The notes: generated by a model not told the origin, from the letters alone. Positions 9,999 through 21,099 are shown, counted from the first letter of the stretch. The stretch is 64,000 bases of DNA from Selaginella moellendorffii (GCF_000143415.4 NW_003314273.1:2032760-2096759); one strand, 5' to 3'. Program-made: numbers and translations.

Positions 9999-11514
9999 AT
10001 GGTGGGAGACTGGAGGAAGGGCTACTGGTATGTGATCGTAGGGTTTCTGGCGCTCGGGCTGATTCTCTACTTGACGAGCGACATCGAGCATTGGCTACTC
10101 CCTAGGGATTCCCACGTACAAGATTCCGGGCGTCTTACGGATCTTCTCCGGCGCCAGGAGCAGGGGCTCTTCGAAATCTGGAATGCGACGCGCGATTCTT
10201 CTCACGCCGATGCCTTGCGCTCGCAGATCGAGCTCAATCACCAGATCCAGCAGCTGGTATCAGGCGCCAGACATGGATACGATCCGGGAATGGGGGGCTG
10301 CCAGGGCCAGAATTTCTCATCCAGACGCCACGGCAAGCTCGTCCAATGGCGGCCGAGAGAGGATCGCTTCCTTCTCGTGATTTGCACGTCCGGCCAGATC
10401 TCCAATCACCTCATCTGCCTCGAGAAGCACATGTTCTTCGCGGCGCTGCTCGATCGGACGCTCGTTTTGCCCGACCCCAGCGTCGATTACTCGTACGAGA
10501 AGACGCTCGACATCGCCCACATTCGCAGCTGCCTAGGAGAGAAGACTCTCCTCACATTCCATGAGTTTCTCGCCAAGAACAAGACGGACATCCGGCTCCT
10601 GTGCTACATGAGTGGCTGCTACTTGGACGAAGATCACGAGAAGAAGATCAAAGCTTTGGGACTTTCCTGGAGTTCCAAGACCGATGCCTGGCCTGAAGAA
10701 GCTTCTCTCAAAGGCTATCCATCTCATCCTCGCGCGAGCGAATTCGTGGCGAAGTTCTCTTGCGAGGACGAGGTTCTCGGCATAGGGGACGTGTTCTACT
10801 CGGACGTGGAGTCGCAGCTCGTAGCACAGATTGGTGGTCCATTGCAGCACTCGTGCAAGACGATCATCCGTCCAAACCGGCTCATTCTTCTCACCGCGCA
10901 AAGGTTCGTGCAAACTTTCCTGGGATCCAACTTCATGGCGCTCCACTTTCGTCGGCATGGCTTCTTAAAGTTCTGGTAAGAAGAGCTTCGCCACCTTTTC
11001 TCTTCTTCTTATGATCTTTTCTCTCTTTTTTGGCAGCAATGTAAAGAATGAGAGCTGCTTCTTCCCGATTCCTCAAGCTGCCAGCTGCATCTCGAGGAAG
11101 ATCCAGGAGGCCAAGCCCCGAGTGATCTACGTCTCCACGGACGCGGCGGAGAGCGAGATCACTCTCCTCCAGCAATTGCTCGGCCCTGACGTTCCAATGA
11201 TCCAGAGGCCACAGCACGACTCGAGAGAGAAATGGGACGCGATCCTGCAAAGAAAAGGCCTGCTAGCTGATAACGAGGTGAGCGATCTAAGCAAAACTTT
11301 CTTCTTTCTGACGCTCGACTTTGCTTTGGTTGCAAAGGTGGTAGCGATGCTGGACAAAACGATCCGCGCTATGGCCGAATCATTCATCGGGACGCCGGGC
11401 TCCACTTTCACGGATGATATCGTGAGATTGCGGAAAGAGTGGGGAAGTAGCAATAGCTGCGATGGTGTTCTATGCCAAGGACAACATCCAAATTTCATAG
11501 CCGACACAGATTAA
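9999..11514 (+). CDS. Protein O-fucosyltransferase family member (type II membrane protein)
   Basis: Three exons, 9999-10975, 11037-11277 and 11338-11514, give 464 residues. The N terminus has a short cytosolic part and a signal anchor (YVIVGFLALGLILYL), as expected for a Golgi glycosyltransferase. The catalytic region has RTLVLPDP, an FMALHFRRHGFLKFC motif spanning the first intron, and ESFIGTPGSTFTDDI near the C terminus, all typical of the plant GDP-fucose O-fucosyltransferase-like (GT65/GT68/GT106-type) proteins. The donor substrate is probably GDP-fucose; the acceptor is unknown. The start was chosen at 9999 because the upstream frame has only a GTG. Confidence 0.88.
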
Positions 11515-12174
11515 AACATAGAAACTCGACGTCTGGAGTTCTTCGCTCCCAATATTCTTCTTCTCGCTAGAATATTCGTTCCAAGGCTTAAACCAAACTA
11601 AGTTTAGCTCACGGGTTATGTAGAGGAGGGGCGCAATATTTTTCAAGTGATCAACCCTGGGAAGACTGGCCAGCCCAGGGACCTGAGGGATAGTCTTGTA
11701 GAGCCGATCCCGGGTTCGAACCCACCCGAAGAAGAGGGACCCTCAAATAAAACAAACTGATCACTCCCTTTTAATTTCCCAAGCATGTTGGGGCACGGAT
11801 TCGAACACAGCACTCCTTCGTACTTAAAACGAAATTTCTCCAAAAACGAAATTTCTCCAAAATGAAACTTGCAACGACGCGAACATGTTTGGTGCTCGGA
11901 GTGGCGCTTTGAATATTACTTTGGACCTTCTTTTGAGCTGGACGACTAGAGTTTCATGAATGAGACGAGTGCCATGAGATCATGAAGGCTGAAATCAAGG
12001 CAATGCTCCTAGCGTGAAGCTCTAATTTCGCCGTTGTTTTTGCTTCTTTCAAGAGACTTTTTCATGGTATGATCAATGTCAAATTAACAAAATTGGTTAG
12101 TGGTTACATTAGTGTTTGGGGTGGTGGTGGTGTGTGTGTGTGTGTGTGCGTATGGTGAGAAGTAAAACGACTAT
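11515..12174. other. Intergenic region with a pol III B-box-like motif and GT microsatellite
   Basis: No coding frame is supported. A GGGTTCGAACCC word at about 11713-11724 resembles a tRNA B-box and is preceded by TGGCCAGCCCAGG (A-box-like) about 45 bp upstream. I cannot fold a complete tRNA, so this may be a tRNA-derived SINE remnant. ACGAAATTTCTCCAAAA occurs twice in tandem at about 11829-11862. A GT dinucleotide run lies at about 12129-12148, in the 3' flank of the GDSL gene. Confidence 0.35.
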
Positions 12175-13314
12175 TTAAACAATGACTTTGCATCCCTTCT
12201 CCAAGCTCACCTTGGGCGTGATGTAGTTTCCGGCCAAGATAAAGTCGGACATAATCTTGTAAAAGTGTTCTGTGTAGTGAATGCCATCGAAGGTGAAGTA
12301 CTCGCTGGGATGCTCGCACACCGTGTAGACTGCATCTGTGTGGTTCAATGGCGCACAGCCGCAAAGACCATCTCCATCACAGTTAAACTTGCCACCGCCG
12401 CCGCAGCACGACTGGAGCGAGTTCGTGAAGCCAAACTCGTCCATGTTCTCCAAAACGTAGGTGTTGGCAGCAAACCAATCAAAGTAGTAAACAGTGAGAC
12501 CGGGATACTCTTGGGTGAGCTCGGCCGCCAAAGCCTGGAGTTGTGAGTTGAAGTAGGAGATAAGCTGGGCAATCTCGACAATACAACCATCCTTGTCGTA
12601 GTGGTACATCCCCTGGGGGAACTGCTGGAAGGACTGAAGATAGTTTGGCGAGCAATCGGCGCGGGGCATGTTGTAGAGCAAGACATGGCGAGCTCCGTGT
12701 GCGTACAAGTTGTGGATTCCATCGGCCAGGCCCCGGATCACGGCCGGAATGGTGACATTGATCACGTAGCCACCTCCCAGCGGCAGCCCGAAGTTGATGT
12801 CGTCACCTCCAATCTCGACCATGTAGAGCGCATTCTCGTACCATGGAGAGCTATCCTCGCGGCCGTATTTACCCACGACCTTGGAGCGGTGACGCACGAA
12901 ATCGTCAACCTGGGCAGAGAAGATGTGCGGGCTGGAGAATGGCTGGTTCTCGACCTTGATCACGGTGGCTCCGGCGTATCCAAAGTTGAGGCTGACAAAC
13001 TCGGTGCCATTGAATTCGAGGCTCGGAATGCCCAAGTTCTCGAGGTGGAGCTCCTGGATCAGAAAGTCAGGGATGACGAGCCCATCGCTGTAGCGTCCGG
13101 TGGGCCTTCCATAGGTGACGCCATAGGGATACATGCCCGAGAGAGTCTTGCCGCCACCTTCGATGTCGCGGTTGCCACCATCGCTGAGAGAATCTGCGAA
13201 TGTAAAGACTGCAGTGGGACAGATTGAGCCCTCCTTGGGCGATCGAATCGCAGCAGACTGAGAAAACAGTGAGACGATGAAAAGAGCAAAGATTGCAAGA
13301 ACAGTGGAAGCCAT
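12175..13314 (-). CDS. GDSL-motif esterase/lipase, secreted
   Basis: An intronless frame of 379 residues. A signal peptide (MASTVLAIFALFIVSLFSQSAAI) is followed by block I FTFADSLSDGGN with the nucleophile at S42. Block III is YMVEIGGDDIN, and the C-terminal catalytic pair is in FDGIHYTEHF (D343, H346). The family hydrolyses ester bonds of lipids or cell-wall polymers. Block I is FADS instead of the usual FGDS, and block III has GGDD where GGND is usual, so the oxyanion hole is atypical. A TATATAAAG box lies at 13348-13356, only about 34 bp from the start codon and directly beside the assembly gap. Most plant family members have introns; this one has none. Confidence 0.9.
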   Translation of the reverse strand: MASTVLAIFALFIVSLFSQSAAIRSPKEGSICPTAVFTFADSLSDGGNRDIEGGGKTLSGMYPYGVTYGRPTGRYSDGLVIPDFLIQELHLENLGIPSLEFNGTEFVSLNFGYAGATVIKVENQPFSSPHIFSAQVDDFVRHRSKVVGKYGREDSSPWYENALYMVEIGGDDINFGLPLGGGYVINVTIPAVIRGLADGIHNLYAHGARHVLLYNMPRADCSPNYLQSFQQFPQGMYHYDKDGCIVEIAQLISYFNSQLQALAAELTQEYPGLTVYYFDWFAANTYVLENMDEFGFTNSLQSCCGGGGKFNCDGDGLCGCAPLNHTDAVYTVCEHPSEYFTFDGIHYTEHFYKIMSDFILAGNYITPKVSLEKGCKVIV

Positions 13315-13356
13315 CTTTTATGATGCTTTGAAACTGCGATGGAGTTGCTTTATATA

Positions 13357-13456
13357 NNNNNNNNNNNNNNNNNNNNNNNNNNNNNNNNNNNNNNNNNNNN
13401 NNNNNNNNNNNNNNNNNNNNNNNNNNNNNNNNNNNNNNNNNNNNNNNNNNNNNNNN
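13357..13456. other. Assembly gap (100 N)
   Basis: Exactly 100 undetermined bases, the usual placeholder for a gap of unknown size. Sequence or a further gene copy could be missing here. Confidence 0.99.
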
Positions 13457-13881
13457 CTTTGTTTTACATAAAGGTGAACTAAATAAAGAGCTCACATCAT
13501 TTCCACAATGTTCTTGGTTTTCTTCTTGCGTTAAAGACGAAAAATCACCAGCATTTTGCATCAAATACTTGCATTGATCCTTCTTCCAGGGAGCGATGTG
13601 AGCCGCGAGCAGAGTAGTTCTGGAACTGTGTGAGCTAAGCGAACACATGATCCCGCCCAATCATGGGGCCACACTACGCCAAATCATCTTCGTATTTCAG
13701 CAGCACGGTATTCATGAACCGGTCCCCGTCCTAGGCAGCAATTGATGGAGCTGATGGCTGCGATTCTTGTGAATGTTTCCAGCAGCCAAATTTTTTGATC
13801 GCTTTGGTAACTCGAAATACTGATCGACTTTCAGAAACTCAAATTAGCATACCAGTAGCAGAGATTAGCATACCTTGATCT
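13457..13881. other. Intergenic sequence after the gap
   Basis: No gene is recognised. The stretch has mixed composition and no long frame that looks conserved. Given the inverted GDSL promoter fragment to its right, it may be flanking DNA of a lost GDSL copy. Confidence 0.4.
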
Positions 13882-13922
13882 AGTATATAAAGCAACTCCA
13901 TTGCAGTTTCAAAAGATGGCTT
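13882..13922 (+). repeat. Inverted, truncated copy of the GDSL gene promoter and start
   Basis: The plus strand reads TATATAAAGCAACTCCAT, then TGCAGTTTCAAAAGATGGCTT. The same series, with about 8 bp more before the ATG, occurs on the minus strand at 13308-13356 in front of the GDSL frame. The homology covers the TATA box, the whole leader and the first two codons, then stops, so the copy has a promoter and ATG but no gene. Confidence 0.8.
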
Positions 13923-13970
13923 AAAAGCGGAGAAGATGGGCTGTGGTTGTCTTGGTTTGGTGACAATTGG

Positions 13971-14007
13971 TTAGGGTTTAGGGTTTAGCCGTTTAAAACC
14001 CTAAACT
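13971..14007. repeat. Short interstitial telomere-like repeats
   Basis: TTAGGGTTTAGGGTTTA at 13971-13987 is followed eight bases later by AAACCCTAAACT, an inverted arrangement of the plant telomere unit TTTAGGG. It is too short for a telomere and may be a telo-box promoter motif or a scar of double-strand break repair. Confidence 0.7.
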
Positions 14008-14559
14008 TTGAGCTCCAGATGGAGGTGAGTCTTGTCTTGGTTTGTCTTGGTCTGGTGGCAAGAATTTGATCAATTTTTTATCCCATTTTCCCATAGCCTA
14101 AATGGCTGCAAGCACCAAGATTCCCAGTTTTATTTACACAAAAACCTCCTCTCGCTTTTCATCTTGCTTCTTATATTTCTAAGTAACTAAAATACCTATT
14201 AAAGTATATTTAATGTTCTTAAATTTAGTATTTATTTGATTTTATACATGTAGACTTTTTGAAATTGAACCAAAAAGCGTTTTCAAATATAAAACTTAAT
14301 TTCTTAAAATGTTTTTTATGTTATATTATGCACTCAAAGTTAATTATAAATGACTAATTTTTTTATTCTACTTTAGCTACTAAAACACACATAAATAAAA
14401 GCCTTATAATCTCCATAAGTCCTTATCCCAACTTAGGATGTTTCTTAAAACTCAAAAGATAGCTTCAAATTCACATTAAATTCACACCTAACCCTCTAAA
14501 GGTATCATTGATTATTAGTTTCTTACATTAAAGCTATATTTATTTTCATTATCTTAATT
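14008..14559. other. AT-rich intergenic DNA
   Basis: AT-rich sequence without a supported gene. The first 150 bp are of mixed composition; beyond about 14160 the AT content rises sharply and grades into the decayed LTR. Confidence 0.5.
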
Positions 14560-15997
14560 GCTAGTCCAAGACCACTTGCACTATAAACCCATCTCTTTAA
14601 AACAAAACCATCCTTTCCATGAAAGCTCACTTTATAACCATTTCCTTAGTAGCTCTATGATATGAGGGAATATTATCCTCTAATATCCTTTATTTGATCC
14701 CTATAAAGCTCCTTTTTAATCATAATAGTGCTTATTAACACCATCACTAAGTCAAAGTCTAAAAACCTATCTAATAAATTTCATTAATCCATGGGACTTC
14801 CTCTTCATGTAACCATATTTTTTATTACTAAGCAAGAGGACCATTCATTTTCCTTTCTACAATCAAGGATTTTCAAATACCACTTCAAAACACTATAACC
14901 CAACATAAGCCTTATGGATATATTCACCTTCCATCACAATATTGCCTCAATTATGTGGCTAAAATGAAATTTTGGTGAGCCATATAAAGTATCCAAGTAG
15001 GTAATGTCACCCAATTCGAATTATAGGTGGCACTTTCAATCCAACTACTAAATATCTAAGAGGTATATAAAGTACCCTAGTGATGTGTTGAATATATTTA
15101 GGGCCAAATATCAAAACATATCTAAGAGTGTTAATTCACCCCACCCCTATCAATCATTCAAACTCTTGGAGGAAATAATATTAATTGTCCATTTATGTTT
15201 ACTTTAGCCTTAGACTCTTCACTCATTAAGTAGGTATAACTTTCTTTTACTATTAAAATCCTCCCTTTACTATCTCACAAAAACTTACAAAACCTTTTAA
15301 AGTCTGAGAGATGATCACTTTAGGCTTTCATCCCACCCTTTAGACATATTTAGGTGATATTTCATAATGAAGTGAGATAGTTTTAATATCATTCTTGTAA
15401 ACAACCAAAGAGAATAACTCAAGAGAGGATCTATAATAGTTCAAATATTAAAAAAAAGGCCTATAAATAAGAGTATATCCTCTATTTCAATTAATTAAAA
15501 AACTTTTAGGATACTGTTCTTGGGTTTTAGTAGTATTAGATTGGGTGATTAGAAAATTCATAATATTTTCATTAATCAAGAATAAAAATTAGGGGCATAA
15601 AGATGATCAAATACCATTTTAGTCTCAATTATAAATGCATTTTGAGCTTAGTGTCATAGTAGTAAATATAGTTTTGCTAACTAATCTTTACTAAAGTTGG
15701 ATATTTTTTAGTTGCTTTTGTATTACGTATTGGTCATTCTTTTGTCCCTTTTTGATATTTGTTTATCAATCATTTCATTCTCATTCTTCGGGTGTTTTCT
15801 TAAGAGTTTTATTCTCATTCTTAAATTGTCCAAATCAAACTTGAGTTTTTCTTTAGAAGTTTTATTTCCACATTTCAATTTTCCAAATTAGAGCTTTTGG
15901 TCCAAACATGTTATATTTATTGGACTTCTACCTTAGTTATTCCCATATGGCAGACATTTAATTCTACTTTGGGATTTCGGGATTTATATTTCATATT
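14560..15997 (-). mobile_element. Heavily decayed LTR of the same family as the 54.9-62.8 kb element
   Basis: Read left to right this matches the reverse complement of the young LTR and the old LTR at 62,804-63,899. Examples are TATCCAAGTAGGTAATG at about 14989, AGAGATGATCACTTTAGGC at about 15307, and the series around 15880-15995 ending GGGATTTATATTTCATAT. Differences from the young copy are largely C to T and G to A, and the hexamer array is mostly gone. Boundaries are approximate. Confidence 0.7.
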
Positions 15998-17800
15998 AAT
16001 ATTTGGTTTCAAAAATGAATTACTTTATACATTAAAAGGTTATTAAAATTAAAGGAGATAGTTATAACTAAAGAATAGTAAGTGGATTTGAATAGTTTCT
16101 TATAATTATTATTATTTAATTAAAATGATAATTTAGTAAAAGTTTGAACCTTGAAAAACTTTAAAGATTATAAGTAGCTTTAGAAATTGAAAAATATTCA
16201 CTCAGCTCTATTGTTAAGTTTAATAGTCATGGTAGGTTTAATCTTAAAGGGATAGTGTATATTTATTCAATACATTAATATAATTATTGAAAGAATTAAC
16301 AATTTATATTTTTCAAGATAGAAACATATTAATTTATATTTTTTATTTATTTTTATTAATTAGACCAAACACTTCACACAAAAATATATATTATAAAATA
16401 TTTTTTATTCTTTTTATAATATTATTTTAATAAAGAAATGGGATGATTGACGATATGAAGCAGCATAACTCAAATTAATTATTTCCTAACAAAATAAACA
16501 AAAAAACTTTTTTAGAAAAATAAATTCTTACAAATTCCTACTTTTCAAGTTCAATTTAATCCTTTATTCAATGTTATGAGAAAAATGGGGTAAAAACTTA
16601 TTTAAGCATTTTTACTAATTAAAATATTAAATTATTGATTAATTAAATTTATATTTTTAAATTTATTTTTAGTCTATGGTTTTATTTTTTTCCTAATATT
16701 TAAATTATATATATAAAACTTAACATTTTTTAATATACAAGTCATAATATAAAATTTGTTACTACCATTATTATTTGCTAGAGGATATGTTGGTCAAAAA
16801 AATTAAATTAAATAAGTTAAAAATAATTGTTATCATTGAAAAAGTGTTCAAAACTGTGTGTAAAATACATAAAAAAGGTGTGATACATAAAATATTAAAC
16901 CAAAAAACATCTTTTTAGGGTTTAAAAAGAGTTGTTTTATACTAGTTTGATAAAAAAAATCATTTAATCGAAATAATTTGAAAAAGAGATTTAAATTTTT
17001 ATATTTTGGCAACGTAATAAACTTAAATTTTATATTTAAGAAACTCATTCCACAACTTTTTTTTTAGTTTATTTTCTTTTTATAATTATATTTGATAATT
17101 TTTTAAGGTCTTCTATAGCTTATAAAAGCTAATATTTTTTTAAGTTGATTTAAAAAATATAGTTTAATAATCTCATTGTTAAATAAAACATAAATAACTT
17201 TTATTACTTATAGAAATTTTCTTAAAATTATATTTCTATATAACTCAATTTATGCTATAATAATGATAAAATAAATATTTGTGTATTTATTATGATGAAG
17301 TTTTTTTGGGCCTTAAGTATATAATCTTTCTTTTTGCTAAATTTTATTTTAAATTCCAAATTGTAACACATTAGAAATTATTGAATGTATACACAAATGA
17401 GCAAACACATTTGTGTGTTTTTGAAAGATAGTAATATTTCACAATCATGTGTTTTAATTTGTATATAATATTTATTTAAATGATTATTTAGAAATATAAC
17501 ATGAGAAAGTGAATTATTTAATTTTTTAAATAGTAAAAAATGAGATGGCACTATTAATAACAAGTTACAATTCAACTTTGAATTTTAATAATTGCATTAT
17601 GGCACGAAGTGATAAAACTATTACTCCATAATAATAAATAACTAAATTATTATTGATTGTTAAATGAAAATATACTAAGGATTATACTAATGTTTCTAAC
17701 AGTTTAGAATTGTTATTATTTATAATCAAATTTTAGTTAGTTAGAGTTCCATGGGTGTTTAACAAGTTTTGAACTAAATAAGTGAACTAATTTAATGGGC
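15998..17800. other. Extremely AT-rich DNA without genes
   Basis: Dominated by A/T runs with frequent stops in all frames; the few short frames are phenylalanine/asparagine/lysine-rich noise. Probably old transposable-element residue. I see nothing else. Confidence 0.6.
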
Positions 17801-17875
17801 TGTGAAGTCGGTGAGTGGAGCGCCTTCCGTAACTGGAGGTAAGCGACACTCAATGCCACAAGGCAAGGCGCTGGC

Positions 17876-17923
17876 AGCTTCCATTGTCATAGGAGAGTTT
17901 GATCGCTGATGACAATGGAAGCT
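17876..17923. repeat. Perfect 15-bp inverted repeat (hairpin)
   Basis: AGCTTCCATTGTCAT at 17876-17890 and its exact reverse complement ATGACAATGGAAGCT at 17909-17923 are separated by 18 bases. It marks the switch from AT-rich to GC-balanced DNA. It could be a MITE end, a transcript hairpin or a terminator-like structure. Confidence 0.75.
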
Positions 17924-18197
17924 CCTAGGCAAAGAGATAAGATTGAGTGTTGCTGGGAGAAACGCTCCGAGGCGAGGATCGATTATTGCTCGCTGGTCTC
18001 AGAATACACGCAGGATGGAAAATTCCTGAAAGTACCGATCTTGAGACGATGCAGAGATCCATGCTGCGTCTGACGTGGAAGGGTTGGAGCTCAAATTCTT
18101 CGAAAACCATTTGGAAAAATGGTACCTTTGGATCGAGAATACCTCACAGGGAGACTAAACCATCGCTTCTATACAAGCTTACAAGCCCTGCACGATA
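17924..18197. other. GC-balanced flank with a possible gene fragment
   Basis: Composition returns to coding-like values. On the plus strand a short frame ending at a stop near 18156 reads GLELKFFENHLEKWYLWIEN, which looks protein-like, but I find no start, splice sites or family. It overlaps the 3' flank of the KIAA0930-like gene and may be a gene scrap or chance. Confidence 0.25.
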
Positions 18198-19829
18198 TTA
18201 CATTAGAACTGAAGATAGAAAATCACAAGATAGAACCTTAAATAGTAGATCGTGAGCTAGTGTCTCCCAGTCGAGTGAAACCGAGAGAAGCGAGCATCTG
18301 AGTGGAATCAAGTCCTCATTTGGCCCCGACGATGCAGCTAGATAAGCGTGCTTTGCCGCGTCGGCCGCCTTTCGCACGATGGTACCGATCCCAAGCTTTG
18401 CTCCTGGTGCTTCGACTGGTTCCTCGCTGGGATCTGATCGTGGTAGCAGAAAAACAACTTTGTGAATCTCTTCACGTAAAAATAATTCTTGCTACCTGGT
18501 ACTCTTGTAACAATCACGTCAACTTCGCCACGGCCACCAGGCCCTCGCATCACAAGCCTCTCCGACTTGCCTCCCAAATGTAAAAATCCAAAGCTCAATT
18601 TTCCACCTGGAAACTCCGAAGAGTAAGAACGCTACGTAGTGGCTCTATGTGCACTTACTTTCAAAAGCGGAACGCACCATTTCGTAACTTACAAATCCCG
18701 AAAACAATGTCACCTGGAACAAGGCGTGAGAAGAATGGTGTGTGACGGAAAAGTATTACCACTGCGCTCGAGCGTGAACCATCTTTTCCTCTTATAAGTC
18801 TCCCGGATCCAAATGCCGCTCCTCCCGTGGCGTGAAGGAGAACGCAGTAACAATGATCTTCATTTTTAAGAATCTGCACGAGAAGCATAAGATCAAGACG
18901 AGAAGATGACCAAGATTTACCAGGTGTTCAAATGTATCGTCGTGATCATCAACCGAGAAGTAAATGTCGGGATAAGATGACACCGTCTCCGAAGCCTGGA
19001 AGTCCCAAGATCAGGAAGACAACGCCAAAACGAAGCACTTACTTTTGAAGACTTTGTTTGAAAATTTGAGCGGCTTGGCGAGGCAAAAACATTTTTTGTG
19101 ATCTGGAAAACAAGGCATTGTCAAGAAAGAAAAAAAACGAGAAAACAGAGCTGAACCTTATAGATGGATTCCAGAGAACTTCCGGAGGAATTTCGATATC
19201 TAAGCAACTCTTCTCGGCTGCAGGATGAGAAAGCGTGAGAGAAACACCAAGCAAATCGTTCGATAAATACCTACAAATCGAAACTGTTAATGTGTATGTT
19301 GTGTGCACTACAAGGTTGAGATAAAAGGATCGTCTCCAGTCCACTTCCCGTGTTCTATCTCCAAGAACTTTACTTAGCTGTGGAAGCCAAGAGAGATGCT
19401 ACTTGAAGAACAAAATGAGAGACAAACCTGTGGTTGCCATCGGCGCACGAAGCATGGCTCCGCGAAGATTTTTCCTTCGTCATTGAATCCACCACCGCCA
19501 AATTCTAAGCTCTGGAGAAAACCGAGAAGAAAATCGAGTCTCAATAGAAGAGAAAGAATTTTTTCCGGACACTTACGAGCAAATTCACGAAGAAGAGAAG
19601 ATCGTCGCTCGTTGTTTTCGACTCCACAAGACCACGGACGAAGAACATGTCCAGCATTTCTTGCCAAAAGTGCGAATCCCCGCTCTCCTCCCCATCGCGC
19701 GCGATAGTCTGGCCGAGAGAGCTCGAATACTTGCGGACAATCGCAAGAAGCTCGTCCCTGCGCAAGCGCGAGCTGAGAATCTATTGCCCTTACTAAGTGA
19801 TCATACCTGGAGGGGGCGCTCACCGACAT
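18198..19829 (-). CDS. KIAA0930-homologue (conserved eukaryotic protein of unknown function)
   Basis: Eleven exons: 19807-19829, 19577-19757, 19428-19511, 19271-19377, 19157-19217, 19043-19102, 18921-18995, 18760-18873, 18659-18713, 18496-18606 and from 18433 downward, all GT-AG with consistent phase. Landmarks are LGDRTREVDWRRSFYLNLVV, VFASPSRSNF, SSYPDIYFSVDDHDDTFEHL, HCYCVLLHATGGAAFGSG, VTLFSGFVSYEMV, VMRGPGGRGEVDV, and near the end IVRKAADAAKHAY and VSLDWETLAHDLLFK. From memory these match plant proteins annotated as uncharacterised KIAA0930 homologues. Function is unknown. The 3' end is uncertain: the frame runs to a stop at 18198-18200, or a last intron would end the protein at 18179. 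It starts 87 bp from the divergent proteasome gene. Confidence 0.8.
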
Positions 19830-19916
19830 TTGTTCCTCGCTTTCATGAAACTGGGATTAGGGTTCTTGGTATTATAGGGTTCTTCGCTTCTCTCTTTTCT
19901 CTAGTGGCATTTGGCG
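19830..19916. promoter_or_regulatory. 87-bp divergent interval between KIAA0930-like and proteasome beta-1 genes
   Basis: Only 87 bp separate two ATGs pointing away from each other. It contains TTAGGGTTCTTGG and TATAGGGTTCTT, two telo-box-like words about 15 bp apart (about 19857-19883), and a TC-rich tract before the proteasome start. Both transcription starts must lie in or near this interval unless leaders overlap. Confidence 0.6.
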
Positions 19917-21090
19917 ATGGCGCTCTCCGACGATTCGAGCTGGATGACTGCCGCGCACAGCATGGGCGTAAGTATAGCATTCGATCTCCAGCTGAGCTTG
20001 ATTTTCCTGTGTCCGCGCGTAGACCACGATCATTGGCGTGGAGTACGCCGACGGTGTTGTTCTTGGAGCTGATTCGCGAACCACAACAGGTACAAAGAGT
20101 TTAACTCTTTATCTTTCATTGGTAGCTCCCATTTTTCCTTTGCGCAATCAGGAATCTATGTCGCAAACCGAGCTTCCGATAAAATCTCCAAGCTGACCGA
20201 CAATGTCTACATTTGTCGATCTGGATCGGTAGCTTGTTTTTGGTGTTTTGTGATTTCTTTGTCCTTATATCTTGTTCCAGGCAGCAGACACGCAAGTAAT
20301 CTCCGATTACGTTCGTTACCTCCTCCACCAGCACACGTAAGTGATCGATTTTCATGGTTTTCGTTCTCTCTTACTTGTTTGTCTTTATGGATCCAGGATT
20401 GTTTTGGGTGAACAAGCAACTGTCAAGGCAGCTGCGAAGCTGGTTAGAGAGATTGCCTACTCGAACAAGGTTTGTTTAGCAGCAGCTTTGACTGATCTAT
20501 ATAAACAGTGTGTGTTGCTTTTAGTCCTTCCTCGAGGCTGGAATGATCGTCGGAGGTTGGGACAAGCACGAGAAAGGTAGCATCTTCGGTGTGCCAATCG
20601 GTGGAACTTTACTCCGCGTGCCTTTCACGATTGGAGGTAAATCGAAGCGTGTTTAGAAATTCCAGTTCTTATGCCTTCCCTCTTTCCTGCCAGGCTCTGG
20701 ATCGACCTATATATTTGGTTTTCTCGATCAAGCGTGGAGGCCAGGAATGAGCAAACAAGAAGCACAAGTATGTCCTCCAAATTTCTCTCCACTTTCCTGA
20801 TCTTTTCTGGCAGGACCTCGTCGTTAAAGCCGTGTCTCTCGCCATGGCTCGTGATGGCGGCAGTGGTGGCGTCGTGCGAACTGTGACAGTGAGTAGAATG
20901 TCGCGAGAACATACTTTCTCTTGTATTAAGTGGAACTTCCTGGTGTGATTTCCAGATAAGCTCGGCGGGCGTGACTCGGGATTATTTCAGCCACGACAGG
21001 CTACCAAAGTGGCACGAGGACATACCGGCGGGCGTGTCTACGGCTCTCGAGGCTCTGGAAAATGCCAACGGTGAATGGATGGTTGTCTAG
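19917..21090 (+). CDS. PBA1: 20S proteasome subunit beta type-6 (beta1, PBA1)
   Basis: Nine exons: 19917-19967, 20023-20089, 20152-20228, 20281-20336, 20397-20469, 20525-20636, 20694-20767, 20814-20888 and 20956-21090, giving 239 residues. The propeptide ends AAHSMG and is cut before [20 protein letters not shown], so the active-site threonine is the first base triplet of exon 2. DKISKLTDN carries the conserved lysine, and [20 protein letters not shown] plus [20 protein letters not shown] match beta1. This is the caspase-like catalytic subunit of the proteasome core. The first intron falls exactly between the propeptide and the mature N terminus. Length and exon phases all fit. Confidence 0.96.
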
Positions 21091-21099
21091 AACCGAATT

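Noticed and set aside
11640-11730. tRNA gene suggested by GGGTTCGAACCC
   Set aside because: No acceptor, D or anticodon stems can be folded around it; kept only as a possible SINE or B-box remnant.
12601-13227. 208-codon plus-strand frame inside the GDSL gene
   Set aside because: Antisense shadow of a well-supported esterase with catalytic motifs on the other strand.
13971-14007. Telomere end
   Set aside because: Only about two and a half TTTAGGG units plus a short inverted piece; far too short and internal.
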